This document shows, piece after piece, positions 56,472 through 64,000 of a stretch of 64,000 nt of DNA; within the stretch, counting starts at the first letter, position 1, and every line of letters begins with the position of its first letter. The DNA lies in contig NZ_CP092587.1 in assembly GCF_023920225.1 (NCBI RefSeq), positions 124,001 to 188,000 of the forward strand. The letters are read 5' to 3'. The notes below the pieces were generated by a model, which saw nothing but the letters and a program-made list of their open reading frames with translations, searched no databases and had not been told where the DNA came from. A program made the position numbers and the translations under genes. This stretch comes from Vibrio gazogenes (GTDB lineage Bacteria; Pseudomonadota; Gammaproteobacteria; Enterobacterales; Vibrionaceae).

Positions 56472-57407
56472 ATGAGAAAAAGAATTCTAATAACTGGTGG
56501 CGCCGGATTTTTGGGTTCACACTTATGCGATCGGTTACTAGCAGAAGATAATGAAGTTATTTGTGTTGATAACTTTTTTACTGGTAATAAATCTAATATT
56601 GTTCATCTGTTAAAACATCCTTATTTTGAATTAATACGTCACGATATAACTTTTCCGTTATATGTTGAAGTTGACGAGATATATAATCTTGCTTGCCCTG
56701 CTTCTCCTGTACATTATCAATTTGATCCAGTTCAGACCACTAAAACCAGCGTTATTGGAGCGATTAATATGCTTGGTTTGGCCAAACGCTTAAAGGCTCG
56801 GATTTTACAGGCCAGTACTAGTGAAGTTTATGGTGATCCGGAAATTCATCCACAACCGGAAAGTTATCGAGGGAATGTCAACCCAATAGGTATTCGTGCG
56901 TGCTATGATGAAGGCAAGCGTTGCGCAGAGACCCTGTTTTTTGATTATAATCGCCAGCATAAAGTTGATATTAAAGTTATGCGTATTTTCAATACTTATG
57001 GTTCAAGAATGAATCCTAATGATGGGCGTGTAGTCAGTAATTTTATTGTACAAGCATTGAAAAACGAGCCGATTACTATCTATGGTGATGGAAATCAATC
57101 TCGTAGTTTTTGTTATGTTGATGATTTAATTGATGGAATGATTCGTTTAATGAATAGTCGGGATGGTTTTACTGGCCCTGTTAATATTGGGAATCCCACG
57201 GAATTTACTATGCTTGAACTGGCGCAACAAGTTATTGGGTTGACAGGATCATCTAGTCGAATTATTTATCAACCATTACCTCAAGATGACCCTTTGCAGA
57301 GACAACCCAATATTGATTTGGCAAGGCAAGAGCTGAATTGGCAGCCTACTATTCAGCTGGAGCAGGGATTAAGTAAAACAATCGATTATTTCAGAGGTAT
57401 TATTTAA
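56472..57407 (+). CDS. uxs: UDP-glucuronate decarboxylase (UDP-xylose synthase)
   Basis: 311 residues. SDR fold: [17 protein letters not shown] near 6-22, [19 protein letters not shown] near 119-137, Tyr/Lys in [11 protein letters not shown] near 145-155, [10 protein letters not shown] near 172. This exact set is the soluble UXS family, which turns UDP-glucuronate into UDP-xylose. It depends on ugd at 37430 for substrate. Overlaps the next gene by 1 base. Confidence 0.93.
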   Translation: MRKRILITGGAGFLGSHLCDRLLAEDNEVICVDNFFTGNKSNIVHLLKHPYFELIRHDITFPLYVEVDEIYNLACPASPVHYQFDPVQTTKTSVIGAINMLGLAKRLKARILQASTSEVYGDPEIHPQPESYRGNVNPIGIRACYDEGKRCAETLFFDYNRQHKVDIKVMRIFNTYGSRMNPNDGRVVSNFIVQALKNEPITIYGDGNQSRSFCYVDDLIDGMIRLMNSRDGFTGPVNIGNPTEFTMLELAQQVIGLTGSSSRIIYQPLPQDDPLQRQPNIDLARQELNWQPTIQLEQGLSKTIDYFRGII

Positions 57408-58417
57408 TGAATCAAAATAGTTCTATCCCGCCTTCGCCACTAAATACAGCAGTTTTATTTTTGGTATTTAACCGTCTGGATACCACGAAACAGGTTTTCC
57501 GGGCTATTCGAGAAGCAAAACCACCGAGATTGTATATTGCATCGGATGGCGCTAGGGAAACAAAAGAAGGTGAGTCGGATAAAGTTAATGAAGTCAGAGA
57601 ATATTTAATTTCTAATATAGACTGGGACTGTGAAGTTAACACCCTATTTCGGGATAATAATCTGGGTTGTAAGTATGCGGTAAGTGGTGCGATAGACTGG
57701 TTTTTTAAAAATGAAGAGATGGGAATTATTCTGGAAGATGATTGCTTGCCTAGCCAGAGTTTTTTTTGGTTTTGTGAAGAGTTATTAGAAAAGTATAGGG
57801 ATGAACATCGAGTCAGCTCAATCTCGGGAAGTAATCCTTTTAAATATGCTGATAATATCAATGGAGAAGAAGAAAGCTATTTTTTCTCTAAATACAATCG
57901 AATCTGGGGATGGGCTAGTTGGAGAAGAGCTTGGAGCCATTATGATGTTCACATGAGGGTTTGGCCTGAAGCAAAAAAAAGGAAAAGTCATTATGTCTTT
58001 TTTGAGTCAAAAGCTGAAAGAGAATCCATGGAGAATATATATCAACAGTGCTATGAAGGGAAAATTGACACTTGGGATTTTCAATGGAGTTTTACTAAAT
58101 CTTTAATGATGTCTGTTACTCTAGTCTCAAAGAAAAATTTGATTAAGAATATTGGTGAGGGTGTAGATGCTACACATACTCATCATTTACCTAAAGAAAT
58201 TTCTGATTCTCGTTTGGAAAATGTTAGTTTTCCATTAAAACACCCTAAAGAAATTATAATTGATTATAATAAAGATTTACATACGATGAAGTATAGATTT
58301 GATAAATTTGGAATATTGAAGTATGTGAAAGAAATTATTAAGAAAGTTTTAAAAAAAATTCATCTATTCAATGAAATGAAAAAAATAATGTATTCATTTT
58401 CAAATGGAAAAATATAA
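57407..58417 (+). CDS. Glycosyltransferase, GT2-like (nucleotide-sugar A-fold)
   Basis: 336 residues. VLFLVFNRLDTTKQVFRAIR near 15-34 and MGIILEDDCLPSQSFFWFCE near 105-124 (EDD as the DxD) are seen in O-antigen glycosyltransferases of the hemolysin/methyltransferase-like GT2 group. RIWGWASWRRAW near 166 is also typical. The start overlaps the uxs stop by 1 base, so transfer of xylose is an attractive guess. C-terminal 50 residues are Lys-rich. Confidence 0.82.
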   Translation: MNQNSSIPPSPLNTAVLFLVFNRLDTTKQVFRAIREAKPPRLYIASDGARETKEGESDKVNEVREYLISNIDWDCEVNTLFRDNNLGCKYAVSGAIDWFFKNEEMGIILEDDCLPSQSFFWFCEELLEKYRDEHRVSSISGSNPFKYADNINGEEESYFFSKYNRIWGWASWRRAWSHYDVHMRVWPEAKKRKSHYVFFESKAERESMENIYQQCYEGKIDTWDFQWSFTKSLMMSVTLVSKKNLIKNIGEGVDATHTHHLPKEISDSRLENVSFPLKHPKEIIIDYNKDLHTMKYRFDKFGILKYVKEIIKKVLKKIHLFNEMKKIMYSFSNGKI

Positions 58418-58511
58418 CAAATTGAATATATTATAATTTTATAGGATAATTATAGAAAGTGATATAATCTCACACCGTATCATTTTAAATCAAAAATAAA
58501 GTACAATATTA

Positions 58512-58731
58512 AATATTGGTCGTAGTGTGTTTATAGGAAGTTTTGTGTTATTTTTTATAAAAATTAGATATCAGTAATAATATTTAAATAGGTTGGATAA
58601 CGGTGATTAATAAAGGTGTTACAATTGGTATTAGTAGTATAGATTCTGCAGGAGATTTTGTTATTAATAATGTAAAAGAAAATATTGCCTTTGCAGAAAT
58701 TTCAGTGACAGTTGTCAAGAGGATAGATTAA
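58512..58731 (+). pseudogene. Ghost of a hexapeptide-repeat acetyltransferase
   Basis: Two fragments in different frames. NIGRSVFIGSFVLF from 58512 resembles a hexapeptide turn (I-G-x-x-V-x-I-G). From 58603 (GTG) INKGVTIGI then GDFVINNVKENIAFAEISVT and VVKRID resembles the C-terminal coil (V-x-x-D-V-P-E-N...V-I-K-R-I). A single gene must have lost its frame. The 58603 frame ends one base into the next gene's ATG. The rest of 58418-58730 is AT-rich with no gene. Confidence 0.55.
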
Positions 58732-59765
58732 TGAAGTCTGTAGGTATTTTAACATTTCACCATGGCCATAATTATGGTGGTTTTCTTCAGGTCTATTCAT
58801 TATATAAATATTTAAGTTCATTAGGTCATAATGTTAAAATTATTAATTATTTTAATCCTATTGATGAAAAAAATAAATTTAGAATGACTTATTTGAATAG
58901 AAATATATTTAATTTGCCAGTTCATATAAGAAGAAAAAAAATATTCGATAACTTTCTACTTATGTTACCAACAACAGACAAAGTTTGTAGTATAGAAGAA
59001 GTGGAGGAAAATTTCGATACTGTTGTTTTAGGTAGTGATGAAGTTTGGAATTTTTATAATCCTATGTTTGGTAAAGACTTATCCTACTTTGGCCAAGGGG
59101 TTAAGTCTAGTAAAATTATTTCATATGCCGCTAGTTTTGGTACAAGAACACCAGAGTATGGCATTGATGAAGATGTAAAAGAAGCAATAAAAAAGATTGA
59201 TTCTATTAGTGTCAGAGACATTAATTCTAATGAAATGATTGAGTCTATTGGTTTAAATGTAGAGATAGTTGCTGATCCTACTTTTTTAATTGATCAAAAA
59301 GATCACTTGGTAGATATAAAAACGAATGAAGATTATTTATTGTTTTATGGATTTATGCTTCATGAAGGTGACATTCGATTAATTAAAGATTTTGCTAGGG
59401 AAAATAATTTAAAAATTATTTCTGTAGGATATAAAAATAGATGGTGCGATCTGAATATTTTGGATGCTAATCCGTTTGAGTGGAATACGTATGTTCATAA
59501 TGCAAAGTATGTGGTAACAACAATGTTTCATGGCCTTGTTTATTCTATTATTCATGAAAAACAATTTGTATTTGTCATGAATGATTATAGAAGATATAAA
59601 GTGGGTTATTTAATGAAATATTTAAAACTTGATAGTTCCACTTATTATCATGAAAATGATAATATTATAGATAAAATGCTTAGTCATATTGACTATAAAT
59701 TCATTAATAGCAATCTTAATGAACTTATAGCAAATTCAAAAGAATTTCTTATTAGAGAAATATGA
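58731..59765 (+). CDS. Polysaccharide pyruvyl transferase family protein
   Basis: 344 residues. HHGHNYGGFLQVYSLYKYLS near 10-29, FDTVVLGSDEVWNF near 100-113, ISVRDINSNEMIE near 159-171, and TTMFHGLVYSIIHEKQFVFV near 264-283 define the PS_pyruv_trans fold. It would add a pyruvate ketal to a sugar of the repeat unit from PEP, giving negative charge. It sits directly before a nitroreductase-like gene, a pairing often seen in surface-polysaccharide clusters. Confidence 0.88.
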   Translation: MKSVGILTFHHGHNYGGFLQVYSLYKYLSSLGHNVKIINYFNPIDEKNKFRMTYLNRNIFNLPVHIRRKKIFDNFLLMLPTTDKVCSIEEVEENFDTVVLGSDEVWNFYNPMFGKDLSYFGQGVKSSKIISYAASFGTRTPEYGIDEDVKEAIKKIDSISVRDINSNEMIESIGLNVEIVADPTFLIDQKDHLVDIKTNEDYLLFYGFMLHEGDIRLIKDFARENNLKIISVGYKNRWCDLNILDANPFEWNTYVHNAKYVVTTMFHGLVYSIIHEKQFVFVMNDYRRYKVGYLMKYLKLDSSTYYHENDNIIDKMLSHIDYKFINSNLNELIANSKEFLIREI

Positions 59766-59768
59766 TGT

Positions 59769-60779
59769 ATGAAGGAAAAGATTAAAAAGTTTTTGCCTCA
59801 GATACTGTTGAATCGTTTAAAGTATCTGTATGTCTTTTATCTTTTAAAAAAAGAATACAATTATGATTTTATTAGATATATTCGATATTCGGTTACAGCA
59901 ACACCATTGAATAATTATGATAAACTTACTGGTAGGATCATTGCTCACTATCATGTTATTGAAAAAGGCCTTAGTTTACCTAATGTCAAGTATGGTTTCG
60001 GAAAAGCTATTGTTTTTGATTTAATTACATTGATGAGGCAATATTCCGAGCAAGGGTATAATCTGGATGATATAAATTATCGAAGTGCAATCGGCGCTAT
60101 AGAGAGTTATATTAACTTTCATATAATAAGTAATGAGAGACAATGCATTAAAGATATTGAAAATGTATTTAAAAAATTAAATAGTGAAAAATCTCCTTAT
60201 GGTGGTGTTAAAAATATTACTAGAAATGAGCTGCTATCAATTGTAGATAATTCAAAATATGATGATTTTTTTAATTCAAGATTCAGTGTTCGTGACTTTT
60301 CCAGTAAAGATATAGACCCCAAATTAGTTACAGAAGCTGTTAAGTTAGCTCAAAAGGCACCTTCTGTCTGTAATCGGCAGAGTGCCAGAGTATATTCTAT
60401 ATATGATGAAAAGTTACAAAGAGAGATTTATGATATACATCAGGGAAATAGAGGATTTGGACATAAGGTAAATAAACTATTAATTATAACCTCTGATCTA
60501 GCATACTTTAGTGGTACTCATGAGAGAAATCAGTCTTTTATTGATGGTGGTATCTTCCTAATGTCGTTACTGAATGCATTACACTTTAAAGGTATAGCTA
60601 GTTGTACTTTAAACTGGAGTGCAACAAGTGAACAAGACAGAAAAATAAGACAAGTTATAAATATAAAAGATAGTGAAAATATAATAGCTCTAATAGCTAT
60701 TGGTAATTATAAAGAGAGTTTCTATGTTGCACAGTCAAATAGGAAAGGACTAGATGAAATTTTTGTGGATTATAAATAG
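59769..60779 (+). CDS. Nitroreductase-family FMN oxidoreductase in the polysaccharide operon
   Basis: 336 residues. A helical N-terminal part (1-165; GRIIAHYHVIEKGLSLPNVK) precedes the nitroreductase fold: FSVRDFSSKDIDPKLVTEAV near 173-192, QKAPSVCNRQSARVYS, then GGIFLMSLLNALHFKGIASC near 260-279. The FMN-binding Arg in SVRDF is present. It lies 3 bases after the pyruvyltransferase. Its role in polysaccharide synthesis is unknown; it may modify a sugar or substituent oxidatively. Confidence 0.83.
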   Translation: MKEKIKKFLPQILLNRLKYLYVFYLLKKEYNYDFIRYIRYSVTATPLNNYDKLTGRIIAHYHVIEKGLSLPNVKYGFGKAIVFDLITLMRQYSEQGYNLDDINYRSAIGAIESYINFHIISNERQCIKDIENVFKKLNSEKSPYGGVKNITRNELLSIVDNSKYDDFFNSRFSVRDFSSKDIDPKLVTEAVKLAQKAPSVCNRQSARVYSIYDEKLQREIYDIHQGNRGFGHKVNKLLIITSDLAYFSGTHERNQSFIDGGIFLMSLLNALHFKGIASCTLNWSATSEQDRKIRQVINIKDSENIIALIAIGNYKESFYVAQSNRKGLDEIFVDYK

Positions 60780-60859
60780 GTCAAATTTTTTGCATGTTTG
60801 AAGTTTTTCCTATTTTTAAACGTGAAAGTATTTTGTGTGGTGATGGTTGATTAATAGCT

Positions 60860-62053
60860 TTGGAAGTCTTCTCATTGAATAGAATAAAAGATATTGTTAA
60901 GTTTATTATTCATTTTATTATTCATTTTATTATTAATTTACTTATTTTTCCATCAAAAGAAATTAAGTCGAAATGTTTATTAATTATTCGCCTTGATGCC
61001 ATAGGTGATTATATTCTGTTCAGAAATTATATAAAAGAACTAAAGCAGAGCCAGAAATATAAGGATTTTAGTATAACATTATTGGGAAATGTTGTATGGA
61101 AAGAGCTTGCTGAGGAGCTTGATTCTGAATATGTTGATAGGTTTATCTGGTTAGACAGAAACAAATTTGCCAAAGATTTATTTTATCGCTTTAGTATGTT
61201 AAAGCTGATTACTTCAAATGGTTATGAAGTTGTAATTAATCCTGTATATAGCCGGGATTTTTTCTATACAGATATGATTGTTAACTTAGTGAGTGCGCAG
61301 CAAAAAATTGGCAATACAGGTAATCTTTCAAACATTGAGAAGTGGCAGAAAAAAATTAGTGATAAATTTTATGATAAGTTAGTGTCTACGGACAATGAAG
61401 TATTATTTGAGTTCAGTCGAAGTAAAACGTTTTTTGAATATATATTGGCAGAGAAAATTAATCTTGATAAGCCTCATATTGAATTAAAACCCAAAGCATT
61501 GAACTTCAGGCTACCCGATAATTATGTAGTGCTTTTTATTGGTGCTAGTGCAAAATATCGGAGGTGGAGTGTAGAGAATTTCTCAAAAATAGGAAGTTAT
61601 TTGAACGAAGTCTTTGGCTATAATATTGTTCTTTGTGGTGGTCCTAACGACAGAGATGAATCAAAAATATTTAGTAATTATTTTCAAGGTGAATATCTTG
61701 ATCTAATTGGAAAAACCTCACTCGTTGAACTTCTTTATGTTATTTATAATGGAAGTCTGATGATAGCTAATGAGACGAGTGCACCTCATATGGCCGTTGC
61801 ATTGAATATGAATAATATATTTGTTATCTCGAACGGAAACCATTATGGTCGTTTTACTCCATATCCGAAATGTATGACTTCTAGTTATCATGTTGTTTAT
61901 CACCCTGAAATTGAAAAGGATATGGGAAACTATAAAAAACTAAGTAATCTTTATGGACATGGTAGTTCTCTAGATATTGATGAGATAAGCATTGAAACAG
62001 TTATTCATAAAATTAATAATATATTAAATAAGAACACAGGGTGGAATCTATGA
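60860..62053 (+). CDS. Glycosyltransferase family 9-like protein
   Basis: 397 residues from a TTG; another TTG at 60875 is possible, and the true start is uncertain. A hydrophobic N-terminus built from repeats ([11 protein letters not shown]) is followed by [20 protein letters not shown] near 41-60. The C-terminal ADP-sugar site is [20 protein letters not shown] near 303-322. It resembles heptosyltransferases but lies in the capsule operon, so the donor may not be heptose. Confidence 0.8.
   Translation: MEVFSLNRIKDIVKFIIHFIIHFIINLLIFPSKEIKSKCLLIIRLDAIGDYILFRNYIKELKQSQKYKDFSITLLGNVVWKELAEELDSEYVDRFIWLDRNKFAKDLFYRFSMLKLITSNGYEVVINPVYSRDFFYTDMIVNLVSAQQKIGNTGNLSNIEKWQKKISDKFYDKLVSTDNEVLFEFSRSKTFFEYILAEKINLDKPHIELKPKALNFRLPDNYVVLFIGASAKYRRWSVENFSKIGSYLNEVFGYNIVLCGGPNDRDESKIFSNYFQGEYLDLIGKTSLVELLYVIYNGSLMIANETSAPHMAVALNMNNIFVISNGNHYGRFTPYPKCMTSSYHVVYHPEIEKDMGNYKKLSNLYGHGSSLDIDEISIETVIHKINNILNKNTGWNL
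60902..60937 (+). repeat. 12-base tandem repeat, three units
   Basis: TTTATTATTCAT twice and TTTATTATTAAT once, in frame at the 5' end of the glycosyltransferase gene, encoding IIHF repeats. Unit gain or loss would lengthen or shorten the N-terminal hydrophobic segment by four residues without breaking the frame. Confidence 0.85.
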
Positions 62054-63168
62054 AAAAAGCACTAATCACTGGGATTACCGGTCAAGATGGATCTTACCTT
62101 GCGGAGTTTTTATTAGAAAAAGGGTATGAAGTGCATGGAATTAAAAGGCGTGCTTCCTCTTTTAATACACAAAGAATTGATCACTTATATCAAGATCCCC
62201 ATACCCTAAATCCAAAATTAAAGCTCCACTATGGTGATTTAACGGATAGCTCAAACTTAACCAGAATTATAGAACAGATTCGTCCAGACGAAGTGTATAA
62301 CCTAGGGGCTCAATCCCATGTGGCGGTATCGTTTGAATCTCCGGAATATACGGCTGATGTTGACGCTATGGGAACATTACGTTTATTAGAGGCGATTCGC
62401 TTTCTGGGATTAGAGAAAACCACTCGTTTCTATCAGGCTTCAACATCAGAGTTATATGGGTTAGTGCAAGAAACCCCTCAAAGAGAGACGACACCTTTTT
62501 ATCCTCGTTCTCCTTATGCCGTGGCTAAACTTTATGCCTACTGGATTACAGTAAATTACCGAGAAAGCTACGGAATGTACGCATGTAATGGCATTTTATT
62601 CAATCATGAATCTCCTCGGCGTGGTGAAACCTTTGTGACTCGAAAAATTACCCGAGGGCTTACAAACATTGCACAAGGACTGGAAGAGTGTCTGTATATG
62701 GGCAATATGGATGCACTTCGTGACTGGGGACATGCGAAAGATTACGTACAGATGCAATGGTTGATGCTTCAGCAGGAAAAACCTGAAGATTTTGTAATTG
62801 CTACAGGCGTTCAATATTCTGTTCGTCAGTTCATTATTTGGAGTGCAGCCGAGCTCGGTATTGAGTTGGAGTTTCGGGGCGAAGGCGTTGATGAAGTTGC
62901 GGTTATCACGTCTATCCATGGAGACAAAACGCCAGCACTGAAAACTGGGGATGTTATCGTGAGAGTGGATCCGAGTTACTTTCGTCCGGCAGAAGTTGAA
63001 ACTCTGCTGGGAGATCCTAGCCATGCAAAACAGAAATTAGGCTGGGAGCCGATAACGACAGTTCAAGAAATGTGCTCAGAAATGGTTGCTGAAGACCTGA
63101 AAATAGCCCAGCAACATGCGTTTATGAAAGCAAACGGTTTTGATGTCCCTGTTTCTTTGGAGAACTAA
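62050..63168 (+). CDS. gmd: GDP-mannose 4,6-dehydratase
   Basis: 372 residues from the ATG at 62050, which follows AGGGTGG; a GTG at 62041 is less likely. It makes GDP-4-keto-6-deoxy-mannose, the first step to GDP-L-fucose. [20 protein letters not shown] near 4-23, [20 protein letters not shown] near 130-149, Tyr/Lys in [10 protein letters not shown] and [14 protein letters not shown] near 184 are all present. Its base composition is closer to the housekeeping genes than the AT-rich genes before it. Followed 1 base later by fcl. Confidence 0.96.
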   Translation: MKKALITGITGQDGSYLAEFLLEKGYEVHGIKRRASSFNTQRIDHLYQDPHTLNPKLKLHYGDLTDSSNLTRIIEQIRPDEVYNLGAQSHVAVSFESPEYTADVDAMGTLRLLEAIRFLGLEKTTRFYQASTSELYGLVQETPQRETTPFYPRSPYAVAKLYAYWITVNYRESYGMYACNGILFNHESPRRGETFVTRKITRGLTNIAQGLEECLYMGNMDALRDWGHAKDYVQMQWLMLQQEKPEDFVIATGVQYSVRQFIIWSAAELGIELEFRGEGVDEVAVITSIHGDKTPALKTGDVIVRVDPSYFRPAEVETLLGDPSHAKQKLGWEPITTVQEMCSEMVAEDLKIAQQHAFMKANGFDVPVSLEN

Positions 63169-63169
63169 A

Positions 63170-64000
63170 ATGACGAACTTAAATGCCCGAATCTTTGTCG
63201 CTGGCCACAATGGTATGGTTGGCCGTGCAATTGTTCGTCAATTACAGCGTCGAGGATATCAAGATATTGTCACCCGTTCCTCTAAAGAATTGGATTTAAG
63301 AAATCAGGCTCAAGTTGCGGCTTTTTTCGCTGAGCAGCAGATCGATGAAGTCTATTTGGCAGCGGCTAAAGTCGGTGGGATTCACGCGAACAATACATAT
63401 CCGGCTGATTTTATTTACGATAATTTGATGATTGAAACGAATGTAATTCATCAGGCGTATGCGAATGGGGTTAATAAGTTGCTGTTTCTTGGCTCTTCTT
63501 GTATTTATCCAAAGTTAGCTGCACAGCCGATGTCGGAGTCGGAGCTTCTGAATGGCTATCTTGAGCCGACGAATGAGCCTTATGCAATTGCTAAAATTAC
63601 CGGTATCAAATTGTGTGAGTCGTACAATCGTCAATATGGTGTAGATTACCGCAGTGTGATGCCAACCAATCTTTATGGCCCGGGAGATAACTATCACCCC
63701 GAGAATAGTCATGTCGTTCCTGCATTAATTCGTCGTATTCATGAAGCAAAACTATCCGGGTTGGCGGAAGTTGTGATTTGGGGAACCGGCTCACCGAAAA
63801 GAGAGTTTCTACATGTAGATGATATGGCTGAGGCCTGTGTTTTTGTTATGAATCTGGATGATTCTGTTTATCAAAAAAATACCCAGCCGATGCTCAGTCA
63901 TATCAATGTGGGAACCGGACAGGATTGTACGATTCTGGAACTTGCTCAAACGATTGCAAAAGTCGTGGGGTTTAAGGGGAAAATAACAACTGATCCGACG
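63170..64000 (+). CDS. fcl: GDP-L-fucose synthase (cut by the window end)
   Basis: The first 277 residues of about 320 are in the window. It epimerises and reduces the Gmd product to GDP-L-fucose. [17 protein letters not shown] near 9-25, [16 protein letters not shown] near 106-121 and [13 protein letters not shown] holding Tyr/Lys near 135-147 are diagnostic. FGxG-type ...[17 protein letters not shown] is near 197. The C-terminus continues past 64000. Also called wcaG. Confidence 0.95.
   Translation, partial: MTNLNARIFVAGHNGMVGRAIVRQLQRRGYQDIVTRSSKELDLRNQAQVAAFFAEQQIDEVYLAAAKVGGIHANNTYPADFIYDNLMIETNVIHQAYANGVNKLLFLGSSCIYPKLAAQPMSESELLNGYLEPTNEPYAIAKITGIKLCESYNRQYGVDYRSVMPTNLYGPGDNYHPENSHVVPALIRRIHEAKLSGLAEVVIWGTGSPKREFLHVDDMAEACVFVMNLDDSVYQKNTQPMLSHINVGTGQDCTILELAQTIAKVVGFKGKITTDPT

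Overview
The window looks like chromosome 1 of a Vibrio species. The run yicC–rph–pyrE–lpxN–lpxL–slmA–coaBC–chemoreceptor–radC–rpmB–rpmG–mutM–coaD, followed by the lipopolysaccharide core genes, hldD and then the O-antigen/capsule locus, is the known Vibrio order. The species cannot be named from the sequence. All family calls come from reading the sequence; no database search was run.

Layout. (1) 1-4553: a small membrane protein, a dead IS3-type transposase tail and a complete rmlBADC operon for dTDP-L-rhamnose. (2) About 4744-13938: a decayed genomic island in the 3' end of yicC. It carries a tyrosine integrase broken by two in-frame stops, an IS3-family insertion sequence, a ParB-like gene fragment, a phased repeat array and a three-gene cassette containing two phospholipase-D-like proteins. 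Its far end keeps a second copy of the last seven YicC codons plus stop, with mostly synonymous differences. (3) 13915-25768: conserved housekeeping genes. (4) 25938-39618: LPS core genes (heptosyltransferases, Kdo transferase and kinase, O-antigen ligase, other glycosyltransferases, ugd, hldD). (5) 39619-64000: the O-antigen/capsule locus. It holds a ghost of rmlB, a WbpM-like dehydratase, an initiating sugar-phosphate transferase with its epimerase, a group 4 capsule set (gfcABCD-like on the minus strand; Wzi, Wza, Wzz, Wzx on the plus strand behind a JUMPstart/ops element), a UDP-xylose synthase, glycosyltransferases, a pyruvyltransferase, a nitroreductase-like protein, and gmd-fcl for GDP-L-fucose.

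How it fits together. Precursor genes supply dTDP-rhamnose, UDP-glucuronate/UDP-xylose, GDP-fucose and a WbpM-type product. The initiating transferase and glycosyltransferases assemble repeat units, Wzx flips them, Wzz sets chain length, WaaL ligates them to the core, and Wza/Wzi/GfcB-D export and anchor surface capsule. No Wzc-type kinase is present, which fits an O-antigen capsule. Most likely to be new are the PLD-like cassette at 7722-12033 and the 32-bp-phased TTGCACG array beside it. Ghost genes (rmlB, an acetyltransferase, a transposase) and a heptosyltransferase-family gene shifted out of frame at a run of seven A's show active remodelling of the surface-polysaccharide region.
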